Below are positions 51,741 to 60,600 of a stretch of DNA of 64,000 nt, piece by piece (the first letter of the stretch is position 1; each line of letters starts with the position of its first letter). The DNA comes from Brachybacterium vulturis (GTDB lineage: Bacteria; Actinomycetota; Actinomycetes; Actinomycetales; Dermabacteraceae): NCBI RefSeq assembly GCF_002407185.1, contig NZ_CP023563.1, positions 1,178,001 to 1,242,000 of the forward strand. Reading direction: 5' to 3'. The notes beneath the pieces were generated by a model. It worked only from the letters and a program-made list of their open reading frames with translations. It had not been told where the DNA came from and did no database searches. The translations under genes and the position numbers were made by a program.

Positions 51741-52605
51741 TGCCGACGAGATCGACTTCGAGGTCGACAAGGACGAGCTCGACAACACTCCGGTGATCGA
51801 GGTCCCTGACGACCGTCTCTCCCTCCTGGTGAACGACCTGCATGTCTCCTATCGGGTCTTCGGCGCCAAGAAGGTCGGGCACGGTCCCGGGCAGGATTGG
51901 GGCGTGCTCGGCCGCCTGGTGCGCCGCGGCGCGAAGCAGCCCCCGGTGCGTGAGGTGAAGGCCGTGCGCGGGATCAGCTTCGCCGCCCGGCACGGTGAGG
52001 CGATCGGCATCATCGGGATCAACGGCTCGGGCAAATCGACCCTGCTGCGCGCCATCGCCGGGCTGATCCCGCCGGTCGCCGGCACTGTCCACGTCGCCGG
52101 CAACCCCGCACTGCTGGGCGTCAACGCCGTGCTGATGAAAGACCTCACCGGAGAGCGCAACATCATGATCGGTGCACTCGCGCTGGGCCTGTCGAAGAAG
52201 GAGGTCAAGGAGAAGTTCCAGGAGATCGTCGATTTCGCCGAGATCGGTGACTTCGTCAACCTGCCGATGAAGGCCTACTCCTCGGGGATGGGGGCACGGC
52301 TGCGGTTCTCGATCTCGGCCTCGGCCATCCCGGACATCCTCATGATCGACGAGGCCCTGGCCACGGGGGATGCGTCGTTCCGCGCGAAGAGCAAGGCGAA
52401 GATGGACGAGGTGCGTGAGGCGGCCGGCACCGTGTTCCTGGTCAGCCATTCCCTGGCCACGATCCAGTCCATGTGCACGCGGGTGCTGTGGGTCCACGAC
52501 GGGCAGCTGGTGATGGACGGCAGTCCCGCAGAGGTCTGCGGGGCGTACAAGAAGTACACCAGCTCACGCAACCCCAAGAAGAAGTCCGCGCCGGCGAAGA
52601 AATAG
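51733..52605 (+). CDS. tagH: Teichoic acid ABC exporter ATPase (TagH/Wzt-type)
   Basis: A 290-residue ATPase. An acidic N-terminal 30 residues precede the domain. Walker A is GINGSGKST (95-103). The signature is the degenerate YSSGMGARL typical of TagH/KpsT/Wzt, Walker B is ILMIDEALATGD and the switch His is in LVSHS. The N-terminal NDLHVSYRVFGAK and a 20-residue insert before the core (WGVLGRLVRRGAKQPPVREV) are normal for this group. The C-terminus ends in a Lys-rich tail; the long carbohydrate-binding extension of some TagH/Wzt proteins is absent. Translation starts at GTG 51733 inside tagG. Confidence 0.92.
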   Translation: MTDADEIDFEVDKDELDNTPVIEVPDDRLSLLVNDLHVSYRVFGAKKVGHGPGQDWGVLGRLVRRGAKQPPVREVKAVRGISFAARHGEAIGIIGINGSGKSTLLRAIAGLIPPVAGTVHVAGNPALLGVNAVLMKDLTGERNIMIGALALGLSKKEVKEKFQEIVDFAEIGDFVNLPMKAYSSGMGARLRFSISASAIPDILMIDEALATGDASFRAKSKAKMDEVREAAGTVFLVSHSLATIQSMCTRVLWVHDGQLVMDGSPAEVCGAYKKYTSSRNPKKKSAPAKK

Positions 52606-52618
52606 CTGACCACCACAT

Positions 52619-52650
52619 CGAAGGGCCCGCGGATATCCGCGGGCCCTTCG
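52619..52650. terminator. Bidirectional hairpin terminator between tagH and the SDR gene
   Basis: A 32-bp perfect inverted repeat whose left arm is CGAAGGGCCCGCGGAT and whose right arm is its exact complement. It lies 13 bp after the tagH stop and 59 bp after the stop of the convergent SDR gene. A short run, CTTCGACTGT, follows, without a long U-tract. It is the strongest stem in the window and can serve both converging transcripts. Confidence 0.85.
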
Positions 52651-52709
52651 ACTGTCAGCGGTTCGGGACCGCCGTGGTCGTCGTGCGCCGACTCAGCGAC
52701 GCTCGGAAC

Positions 52710-53417
52710 TCATTGCCGCACGACGATGTTCTCCGAGTCGATGAACCGCCCGACCGGCGAGGACATCGTGTTGATGACCTGCGCGACGTGCCCGGGCTGC
52801 ATGATCGTGCTGGGATCCTCGTCCGGCGCGAGGGTCTTGCGCAGCGCAGTGGCGGTGCGGCCGGGGGAGAGGCAGACCACGCGGGTGCCGTAGATCGACA
52901 GCTCCTCGCGCATCACCTGGCTCATGTTGATCACCGCCGCCTTGGAGGCGGAGTAGGTGAGCCAGCCCGAGCGACCGGTGATGCCGGCCGTGGAGGCGAT
53001 GTTGACGATGAGATCGAAGCGGTTGCCCAGGTTCAACAGGGTCTGGACGATGGTGAACGGACCATAGAGGTTCACGTTGATCGTCTTCTCGAAGTCGGCC
53101 ATATCGACCTGCTGGAGCGGGACCGGGTTGGTGTACCCGGCATTGTTGACCAGGATGTCGATGCCGCCGACCTGCTCGTAGGCCTCGGTGACGGCCTGCT
53201 TGAGGGCGTCGCGGTCTCCGACGTCGACCGTGACGGGCACGAGCTTGCGCCCGATCGGCAGCTCCTTCTCGAGGGCTGCGACGTTGGCGTCGAAGTCCTC
53301 GGAGGCGCGGGCGAACATCACCACGGTGGTGATGTCGTCGTTGCTCCGGATGAAGCGTCGGGTGGTCTCGAGGCCGATCCCGCGGGATGCTCCGGTGACG
53401 AGCGCGGTCTTACTCAT
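52710..53417 (-). CDS. Short-chain dehydrogenase, probable ribulose-5-phosphate reductase (TarJ function)
   Basis: A 235-residue classical SDR: NAD(P) motif TGASRGIG (9-15), NNAG (91-94), and catalytic Ser142, Tyr155 and Lys159 (YSASK). The key argument is context. The start overlaps by 8 bp the stop of an IspD-like cytidylyltransferase gene, and in bifunctional Bcs1/Acs1 proteins exactly these two domains make CDP-ribitol from ribulose-5-phosphate. So this reductase probably makes ribitol-5-phosphate with NADPH. TarJ of Gram-positives is a different (zinc alcohol dehydrogenase) family, so the same job would be done by an unrelated fold. The function is inference; the family is certain. Confidence 0.8.
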   Translation of the reverse strand: MSKTALVTGASRGIGLETTRRFIRSNDDITTVVMFARASEDFDANVAALEKELPIGRKLVPVTVDVGDRDALKQAVTEAYEQVGGIDILVNNAGYTNPVPLQQVDMADFEKTINVNLYGPFTIVQTLLNLGNRFDLIVNIASTAGITGRSGWLTYSASKAAVINMSQVMREELSIYGTRVVCLSPGRTATALRKTLAPDEDPSTIMQPGHVAQVINTMSSPVGRFIDSENIVVRQ

Positions 53418-54096
53418 CGTCGTCCTCCTCAGGGCGCAGGAGGAACCCGGCCATCTTCAGATCGGTCTTGGTGGTCACCTTGAGGTTCTCATCGGTGCCC
53501 TCGATGAAATGGACCGGGTGGCCGAACTCCGCGACCAGGGTCGCGTCCTCGGTGAACTCGATCCCCTGCTCGCGGGCATTCGTGTGTGCATCCAGCAGAT
53601 CCGACTTCACGAACTTCTGCGGCAGCTGCACGTTGCGCAGACGCGAACGGTCCAGCGACCCCGTCACCGCAGAGGTCCCCGGATCGACCGGCGCCACGGT
53701 GAACGAGATCTCCGACATCAGCGCGACGTTGCGGTGCTCGGAGTCGATCAGGCGCTGGAAGTCGCTGGTGCGCACCAGCGGGCGCGCCGTCTCGTGGATG
53801 ATCACGTCATCGTTGGTGCAGTGCGAGACCATCGCCGCGACCGAGGCGTGGCGGGAGGCCCCGGCCTCGACGAGCGTGACCGGGGTCGAGATCGCGTAGG
53901 CCTTGAGGACCGCCTCGATGTCCTCCCGCCACTGCGGCGGGTAGTTCAGGACGATCTGGGAGATCTGCTCCACCCGGTCGGCGGTGACCAGGGTGTAGAC
54001 CATGATCGGGATGCCGCGGAGCTTGAGCAGCTGCTTGGGCGAGTCTGCGCCGGTGCGGCTGCCGATCCCTCCGTTGAGGAGGATCAGTGAGTACAT
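53410..54096 (-). CDS. tarI: IspD/TarI-family cytidylyltransferase (probable CDP-ribitol synthase)
   Basis: A 228-residue nucleotidyltransferase: N-terminal LILLNGGIGSRTGADSPKQLLKLRGIP (CTP-binding G-G-x-G-x-R and Lys), IIHETARPLV in place of HDaaRP, the VTGSLDRSRL region and the late FTEDATLVAEFGHPVHFIEG, all as in TarI/Bcs1. It should join CTP and ribitol-5-phosphate into CDP-ribitol for the polymerases encoded nearby. IspD itself (isoprenoid synthesis) is the alternative, but the SDR neighbour and the teichoic acid setting favour TarI. ATG 54096 starts the conserved strand; the frame upstream is not conserved in kind. Confidence 0.82.
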   Translation of the reverse strand: MYSLILLNGGIGSRTGADSPKQLLKLRGIPIMVYTLVTADRVEQISQIVLNYPPQWREDIEAVLKAYAISTPVTLVEAGASRHASVAAMVSHCTNDDVIIHETARPLVRTSDFQRLIDSEHRNVALMSEISFTVAPVDPGTSAVTGSLDRSRLRNVQLPQKFVKSDLLDAHTNAREQGIEFTEDATLVAEFGHPVHFIEGTDENLKVTTKTDLKMAGFLLRPEEDDDE

Positions 54097-54202
54097 AGGA
54101 AATGCCCTTCGTGCGGGTCGGCGGGTCGAGCGTGGTGAGCCACGAGCGAGATCCGTATCCGTCGAATTGATCGGCACGTCACCGGGACGTTCCGTGCCGT
54201 TC

Positions 54203-54208
54203 ACTGTA
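54203..54208 (-). promoter_or_regulatory. -10 element of the tarI-SDR operon
   Basis: On the minus strand TACAGT, preceded directly by TG, lies about 105 nt upstream of ATG 54096. The 240-bp region 54097-54336 contains no gene. Confidence 0.4.
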
Positions 54209-54336
54209 CAAGTCGCGCCGACCTGATCCGGGCGGCACGCGGGGAGGGGCGGAGGAGTTCCGGAGCGCGACTGCCTGGGAAGGCAGAACGTCCGACGGGA
54301 GGAAGCGCAGGCGGTTCCCCGGAGGCAGGGCCGCGC

Positions 54337-55587
54337 TCACGCCGAGTCGTCGGCAGCAGGGTGTTCCTGCTCCCGGATCCGGGCCCACAGCTCATCGCGA
54401 CGGGCGGACAGGCGCTCGCAGGCCTCCAGGAAGCGGGCGAGGGAGGCGCCGGGGGCAGTGTTCCCGAGGTAGTACTCGATCAGCTCGACCCGCTCCTCGC
54501 GAAGCAGATCATGGTCGATGAGCTCCCGGGCGAGGCTGCCGGCCCTCGAGGCGTCCGGGGCCGCCAGGCGCGGGGACATGCCCAGCAGCGCCGTCGCGGC
54601 GTCCCGCGCCTGCGGATCCGCGGAGCGCGTGATGAGCAGCGGCTTGGCCGTGGGCAGCCAGTCGCCCATCACGGCGGAGACGTCGCAGAGGATGAGATCC
54701 GCGTCGGCGAAGTCGTGCTGCAGGGGACGGTCGGTGCTGACCCTGCCGCCCGCGGACTCGACCAGCTCGCGCAGCTCCCGGTCCGTCTCCCCGTACTCCG
54801 GGACCCGCACCCCGGTCAGGGGATGGGGCCGGTAGATCACGCCGAGGCCCGCGGCGAGCAGGGAGCGCACGGCGGCGGGGCCGTGGCTGTTCAGCGAGCT
54901 GTAGGCCGCGGAGGACTGCCCGCCCTCCCAGGTCGGGGCGTACAGCACGGTGGGGCGGTCATCCGCACGGCTCGTCGCCTCGACCCGATCGGTATCCAGC
55001 GACGGCCTGCCCACCGGGATGCAGCGGGCGGGGGCGTCGAACAGGGTCGTATACCGCTCGAGCCGGTCGATCGCCGCCTGCCCGGCGACGAAGGAGTAGT
55101 CGTAGGCCTTGATCTGGTTGGAGACCGAGACCACCTTGTCCGAGTCCCCGTGCAGCAGGGAGACGTGGATGGCAGAGCGGGATCGCAGGGCCGCGGTGTT
55201 CAGCGGGTTGTAGTTCACGTACAGGACCAGCTTCGTGTCGCTGCGCAGGATGATCGAGTCGAGCGTGGCGTCCAGCGCGATGGTCACCACGGGCAGGTCC
55301 ATCTCCGCGCGCAGGGACCCCGCGGTGCGGGAATCCATGCACACGATGGTCACGCCCTGGGCTCGGTGCAGCTCGCGCAGCGGGCCGTACCAGGTGCGCA
55401 GCTGGTAGAGGCTGTCCTGGGTGTCGGGGAAGTACACCACCACGTCGCCGTCCAGGGTCGCGTCCGCCAGGGCGGCATCGTCCCCGATCCCGTCGGGCAT
55501 CCCGCCGGGCAGCAGCCCGAAGCGACGCAGGAGCTTCCCGCCCGAGCTGCGAATCCGGCGTGTGAGCGCGTTGCCGCGAGCCGGCAT
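54337..55587 (-). CDS. CDP-glycerol/ribitol phosphotransferase family protein (short, soluble N-terminus)
   Basis: A 416-residue third member of the family, without the membrane-spanning N-terminus of its two paralogues. Shared sites are VSLLHGDSDKVVS, FVAGQAAIDRL, VLYAPTWEGG, YRPHPLTG and LILCDVSAVMGDWLPTAKP. The N-terminal Arg-rich helix (TRRIRSSGGKLLRRFG) may hold it on the membrane surface. Short members often act as primases (TagB/TarB-like) that add the first glycerol- or ribitol-phosphate unit, but polymerase action is equally possible. ATG 55587 follows the glycosyltransferase stop by 2 bp, so they form one operon. Confidence 0.82.
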   Translation of the reverse strand: MPARGNALTRRIRSSGGKLLRRFGLLPGGMPDGIGDDAALADATLDGDVVVYFPDTQDSLYQLRTWYGPLRELHRAQGVTIVCMDSRTAGSLRAEMDLPVVTIALDATLDSIILRSDTKLVLYVNYNPLNTAALRSRSAIHVSLLHGDSDKVVSVSNQIKAYDYSFVAGQAAIDRLERYTTLFDAPARCIPVGRPSLDTDRVEATSRADDRPTVLYAPTWEGGQSSAAYSSLNSHGPAAVRSLLAAGLGVIYRPHPLTGVRVPEYGETDRELRELVESAGGRVSTDRPLQHDFADADLILCDVSAVMGDWLPTAKPLLITRSADPQARDAATALLGMSPRLAAPDASRAGSLARELIDHDLLREERVELIEYYLGNTAPGASLARFLEACERLSARRDELWARIREQEHPAADDSA

Positions 55588-55589
55588 GT

Positions 55590-57341
55590 TCAGGTCCTTC
55601 CGGGGGAGTCGTCGGTGGTGCTGATCCCACTGTTCCCGCTGGTGCCGGGATCCGCGGCAGCGATCAGCGCGGCCCAGGAGCTCCCCGTCGTGTGCTGGGG
55701 CAGGGCGCGGCCGTAGCTCGCCCGCAGCTCGGCCCAGCGCCGTGCCAGGTCGAGATGCGACCTCAGGGAGCGCATGAGGGCGTGGCGCATGGCCGACCCG
55801 TGCACCGTGAAGACCACCTCGGTCCCGCCGTCGGCATCGGTGATCAGCAGGGCGTCGCCCCCGAGGGTGGTGCGCCAGTGCATGCGGTCGGCGGGCACCT
55901 CGAGCACCACCCGCGGCGGACCGTCGGGCCGCAGCATCCGGCCCACAGAACGCAGCAGCGCCCTGGGCAGCGGCACCGGGGAAGGATGGGTGGGGTGCAG
56001 ATCCTCGTGGAGGTCGTTCTCGTGGTGCCAGCTGTCCACGATCCGCGCGCCCTCGGCGCGGGCGCGGCCCAGGTCCCCGCCCAGCCAGGCCTCGGGACCG
56101 GAGCGGACCGCGTCGATGCCCTCCTCCCAGAGCTCGGCGGTCAGCAGATGGCCGGCCAGCACGTGCTTGGTCTGGTGCAGCAGGGAGGAGACGATCACGC
56201 CGCGCCCGGCACCGTAGGCCGCAGCGATCGCCAGCCGGTTGCGGTGCAGGACCCGCGCGGTCCACGTCATCTGGGTGCGGTACGCGGTCCACGGGGGGTG
56301 GTGCACCGCGGTGCCCGGCAGCACTGCGTGGTCGTAGCCGTGGGCGGTGGCCCGCAGCCCGTACTCGGCATCGTCCCACTTCAGGAACAAGGGGACCGGG
56401 AGACCGAGCTCAGCGGCTGTGCCCGGGGGGAAGAGCGTGCCCCACCAGCCGGTGTAGTTCACCTCGTCGTGGGCGGCGACGAAGCTCCACTCCTCGGGCG
56501 TGGTGCCCGCCAGGTCGATCGCGCCGTGGACATGGTCGGCGGATGTCCATTGGAACGCTCGGGTCCCCACCTTCTCGGCGTGCGTGATCAGCTGGGTGGG
56601 CCGAGCCGCCGAGAACAGCGGGGTGCCGACGATCGTGGGCCGGGGGGCCAGTGCCTGATGCGTCAGCATCCGGCGGAGGGACTCCTCGGAGAGGAGGGCG
56701 TCGTCGTCGGAGAAGAGCACCGCGGCCGAGGGGTCCTGGGAGGCCTCGAGCATCCCGCGGGCGTAGCCGCCGGAGCCTCCGAGGTTCGGCTGGGTCACCA
56801 GGTGGAGGTTCTCGTGTGCGGTGAGCAGCTGCGCGAACTCCGGGTGGTGCTGCAGCGTCGCGCCCTGGTCCACGACCACCACGGTGGTGACCGGGTCCAT
56901 CTGCAGGAAGCGGCGGACCTGGTCGAGCGCGTCCGCCTCCCGACGGTAGGTGGGCATGACCACGGTCAGCGGCGGCAGCTCGAGGCGTCCGGGGATGCTC
57001 CAGGTCACCTCGCGCACGGCGCCGTCGACCCAGAACCAGTCCTCGTCGTGCTCGGCCAGAGAGATCTCCCGTCGCCCCTGGACGAGGGGACCGAGGCGAT
57101 GGATGTGACCGTTGCGGGCGGCCAGCAGGGCACCGGGGCCGCCCTCGACCGTGACCGTCACGGAGCGTTCGCCGATCACCTTCCGCCAGGACGCCGCGGG
57201 GAACGCCTGCCCCCAGAGCGGGGGAGAGGAGAGCGGATCGATGCGCTGCAGCGTCGTCGAGGGCGTGTCGGTGCGGGCACCGTCGGGCGTGGCGGCACGG
57301 TGCTCATCCGAGGAGCCGGAAGCGCTCGGCACGTCCTGCAT
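55590..57341 (-). CDS. GlfT2-like galactofuranosyltransferase (GT2 family)
   Basis: A 583-residue glycosyltransferase. An N-terminal beta-sandwich (about residues 30-115) is followed by a GT-A domain opening with LTVVMPTYRREADALDQVRRFL. The metal/nucleotide site is LFSDDDALL, the acceptor-side block is FLKWDDAEYGLRATAHGYDHAVLPGTAVHH, and a helical C-terminal third follows. The layout matches mycobacterial GlfT2 and its relatives, which transfer galactofuranose from UDP-Galf. The donor here is inferred. AGGAG precedes ATG 57341. It heads an operon with the phosphotransferase gene, so it may decorate or link the teichoic acid. Confidence 0.82.
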   Translation of the reverse strand: MQDVPSASGSSDEHRAATPDGARTDTPSTTLQRIDPLSSPPLWGQAFPAASWRKVIGERSVTVTVEGGPGALLAARNGHIHRLGPLVQGRREISLAEHDEDWFWVDGAVREVTWSIPGRLELPPLTVVMPTYRREADALDQVRRFLQMDPVTTVVVVDQGATLQHHPEFAQLLTAHENLHLVTQPNLGGSGGYARGMLEASQDPSAAVLFSDDDALLSEESLRRMLTHQALAPRPTIVGTPLFSAARPTQLITHAEKVGTRAFQWTSADHVHGAIDLAGTTPEEWSFVAAHDEVNYTGWWGTLFPPGTAAELGLPVPLFLKWDDAEYGLRATAHGYDHAVLPGTAVHHPPWTAYRTQMTWTARVLHRNRLAIAAAYGAGRGVIVSSLLHQTKHVLAGHLLTAELWEEGIDAVRSGPEAWLGGDLGRARAEGARIVDSWHHENDLHEDLHPTHPSPVPLPRALLRSVGRMLRPDGPPRVVLEVPADRMHWRTTLGGDALLITDADGGTEVVFTVHGSAMRHALMRSLRSHLDLARRWAELRASYGRALPQHTTGSSWAALIAAADPGTSGNSGISTTDDSPGRT

Positions 57342-57456
57342 CCATTCTCCTGACGACGTCTGGCGGGTCCGGGACCCGGTCGCTGCGCATCGCTGGATGG
57401 AAGGGCGATCGAGCGGGGACCGACCGCTGCGGGGTCGTGGCCCCGGTGACCTCGCG

Positions 57457-57462
57457 ACTATA
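57457..57462 (-). promoter_or_regulatory. -10 element of the galactofuranosyltransferase operon
   Basis: TATAGT on the minus strand is the best -10 match in the window. It lies about 115 nt upstream of ATG 57341. The -35 region, about CGTTCA, is only a weak match. Confidence 0.6.
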
Positions 57463-57616
57463 GCAAGGTGGACGAAAGGTGAACGAGCGCCTCCTGCCGC
57501 GCGTCGGGGCATCGTCGGCGGCAACACGGCGAGGATGCCGACCAGGAGCCGTCGGGCCGTGCGAGACATCGGGTCGTGGCCGTGCCGCAGCGCCCGCCCG
57601 GGGCGGATGATCCCGG

Positions 57617-57622
57617 TACTCT
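57617..57622 (+). promoter_or_regulatory. Leaderless-type -10 of jetC
   Basis: TACTCT ends 6 nt before GTG 57629, and no ribosome site fits between. Spacing and type match the -10 elements in front of jetA and jetB. Confidence 0.55.
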
Positions 57623-57628
57623 GCAGGG

Positions 57629-60600
57629 GTGGAATCCGCAGCCGACACCCTCGACCTCCCCGGCATGGCCGAGACCGACGCGCCCGCCCAGCCGGCGGAG
57701 CGCGACCCCGACCACCCCCATCCCGGACAGTGGCGACTGACTGCCGTGCAGGTCTCGAACTGGGGGACCTTCCACGGCACCCACGACCTGGCGATCTCCT
57801 CCAAGGGGTACTTCCTCACCGGCGGTCCCGGCACCGGCAAGTCCACCCTGTTGGATGCGATCAGCGCACTGCTGACCCCGCCGCGCACCCTGCAGTTCAA
57901 CGCCGCCGCCTCCGATGCCGGCCCGAACCGTTCGAAGTACCGCCGCACCGTGGCCAGCTACGTGCGCGGCGCCTGGGCGATGGCCTACGACCAGGCCACC
58001 GGAGAGTTCAGCCAGGAGGTGCTGCGGGAGAAGACCACCCTGTCGGTGCTGACCCTGCGCTACAGCGACGGCAGGGGCGGCACCGTCCAGCTCTCCCGGC
58101 TGCTGCTGCTGCACGCCGGCCATTCCGCGGACTCCGACGTCAAGAGCCTGTACGTCATCGCCAGGACGCCGCTGGACGTCACGGACCTGCGCCAGTTCGT
58201 CTCCACCCAGATCGAGGGCAAGGCGCTCGAGGCCGCACATCCGGGCACCCAGACCTTCCGCCAGTTCCGGGAGTACCGCGCCGCGTTCAGCCAGCTGCTG
58301 GGCATCCCGGACGAGAAGGCGCTGGGGCTGCTGCACAAGATCCAGTCCGCCAAGGAGCTCGGCGACGTCAACGCGCTGCTGCGCGACTATATGCTCGACG
58401 CCCCGCGCACCTTCGAGCTCGCCGACCAGGCGCTGGCGAACTTCCAGAACCTCTCCGAGGTGTACGAGGCGCTGGTGACCGCCCGCGAGCAGCGGGAGCT
58501 GCTGCGCTCCCTGCGCGGTTCGCACGAGGACTGGACGGCCATGCGCGAGCGCGGCGGCGCGCTGGTGGACCGCCGAGCGGACATCGACGTCTTCGCCGCC
58601 CAGCACCTGGTGCGGCTGCTGGGGGACGAGACCGGCCGGCTGCAGCTCGAGCGCGACCGGCTCGAGGCCCAGCAGCGCCGGCTCACCCAGGACGTGGCCG
58701 AGGCCCGTTCCGACCTCGCCCAGCTCAAGGAGCAGCGCAAGCGCGCCGGCGGCGGGGAGATCGACGACTGGAAGCAGCAGATCGCCGGTCTCGAGGTGGA
58801 GCGGGAGCGGCGCCGCGAGCGCGGCACCGAGTTCGCCGCCCAGCTGGCCACGGTCGAGCTGCGCACCCCGGCGGGGGAGGACATGTTCCTCGCGCTGCAG
58901 CGCGAGGTGACGGGGCTGCGGGAGTCCCTGGAGGATGAGGAGAAGGGGGCCGACGCCGCCCGCTGGGAGGCCGAGGCGGCCGTCCGGGAGCTGGGCCAGA
59001 CCCTCGCCCGCACCCGGGAGGAGCTCACCTCCCTCACCAGCCGCGCCTCGAACCTCCACTCCGAGGACGTGGCCCTGCGGGACCACATCGCCGCCGAGGT
59101 GGGCATCGCCCCCACAGAGCTGCCCTTCGCCGCCGAGCTGCTGCAGGTGCGCACCGGCGAGGAGGAGTGGACCGCCGCCGCCGAGCAGGCGCTGCGGGGA
59201 CTGGCCCGCTCGATCCTGGTCCCGGACCGGATCTACCGCGAGGTCGCCGCCGTCATCGACCGCACCAAGCTGCGCCGCCGGATCTCCTACAACCGGGTCA
59301 ACACCGATCTGCGTCGCCCGGCGAAGACCATCGACGCACGCTCCCTGGCCGCGAAGCTCGAGGTCAAGGACGGCGAGTTCCACGTCTGGCTGTCCCACGA
59401 GATCGCCTCCCGCATGGACTACACCTGCGCGGAGAGCCTCGAGGAGTTCACCCGGCTGCACCGGGCCGTGCTGCGCTCCGGGCAGATCAAGCACTCCGCC
59501 GCCCGGCACGAGAAGAACGCCGACCGGCAGATCAACGACCGCTCCCAGTGGGTGCTGGGCTTCGACAACCGGGCCAAGCGTGCCGTGTTCGAGACCGAGC
59601 GCACCCGCGCCGAGCAGGCCCTGTTCGAGGCCCAGGCCCGGCGCAAGGACGTCGAGACCGACCGTGAGCGGCGCCGCGAACGCCTCTATGCGCTGCAGCT
59701 GATCAGCGCTGTCACCTGGGACGAGATCGACGCCGCCTCGGTCGCGCGACGGGTGGCGAACCTGCGCGACATGGTGCGCGCCGCGGAGGACGGCTCCGCC
59801 GCACTGGCCGAGCTGGCCCGCCAGATCGACGATGTCGAGCAGTCCATCGCCGGCAGCGACGAGGAGCTGCTGGAGGTGGTGCGCAGCGCCGGCAAGCTCG
59901 CCGAGCAGGCCGAGCGCGCCGAGGAGCGCCTCGCCGAGGCCCGTGAGCGCGTCGCCGAGTCGGCGCTCGACCCCGAGGTCGAGAAGGAGCTGGCCGAACG
60001 CTTCGCCGCGATCGCCCCCGCCCTGGTGCTGTCCACCATCGACCAGGTCACCAAGGACGCCTCCGCGACCCTGGACGCGGAGCTGATGGGCCTGACCCGC
60101 CGCACCTCCCGCGCCGAGGAGGACATGCGCACCGCCATGCGCGAGTTCTCCCGGCGCTGGCCCGCCCAGGCGGGGGACACCGCGCCGACGCTCGAGGGGG
60201 TGGACGACTACCTCGCCATCCTGCTGCGGATCGAGGAGGAGAAGCTGCCCGAGGTCGAGGACCGCTTCTTCGAGTTCTTCACCGGCAACACCCTCGGTGA
60301 CGTGCAGGCGCTGGCCACCGCCATCGCCCGGGAACCGGCGGAGATCCGCAAGCGCCTGCAGCGGATCAACACCCTCCTGGCACAGGTCGAGTTCCACTCC
60401 GGCCGGTTCCTGCAGCTGTCGATGCGCCCGGTGCACCTGGCGGCGCTGGACGAGTTCAAGCGTGCGCTCGAGGAGGCGGTGGCGGACACCGCGCTCAACG
60501 ACATCTCCCGCGACCGCGACCTCGCCGAGGAGCGATTCCTCTCGCTGCGGCACCTGATGGACATGATCGGCGCGGCCCGCACCCGCGACGACCAGGTCTC

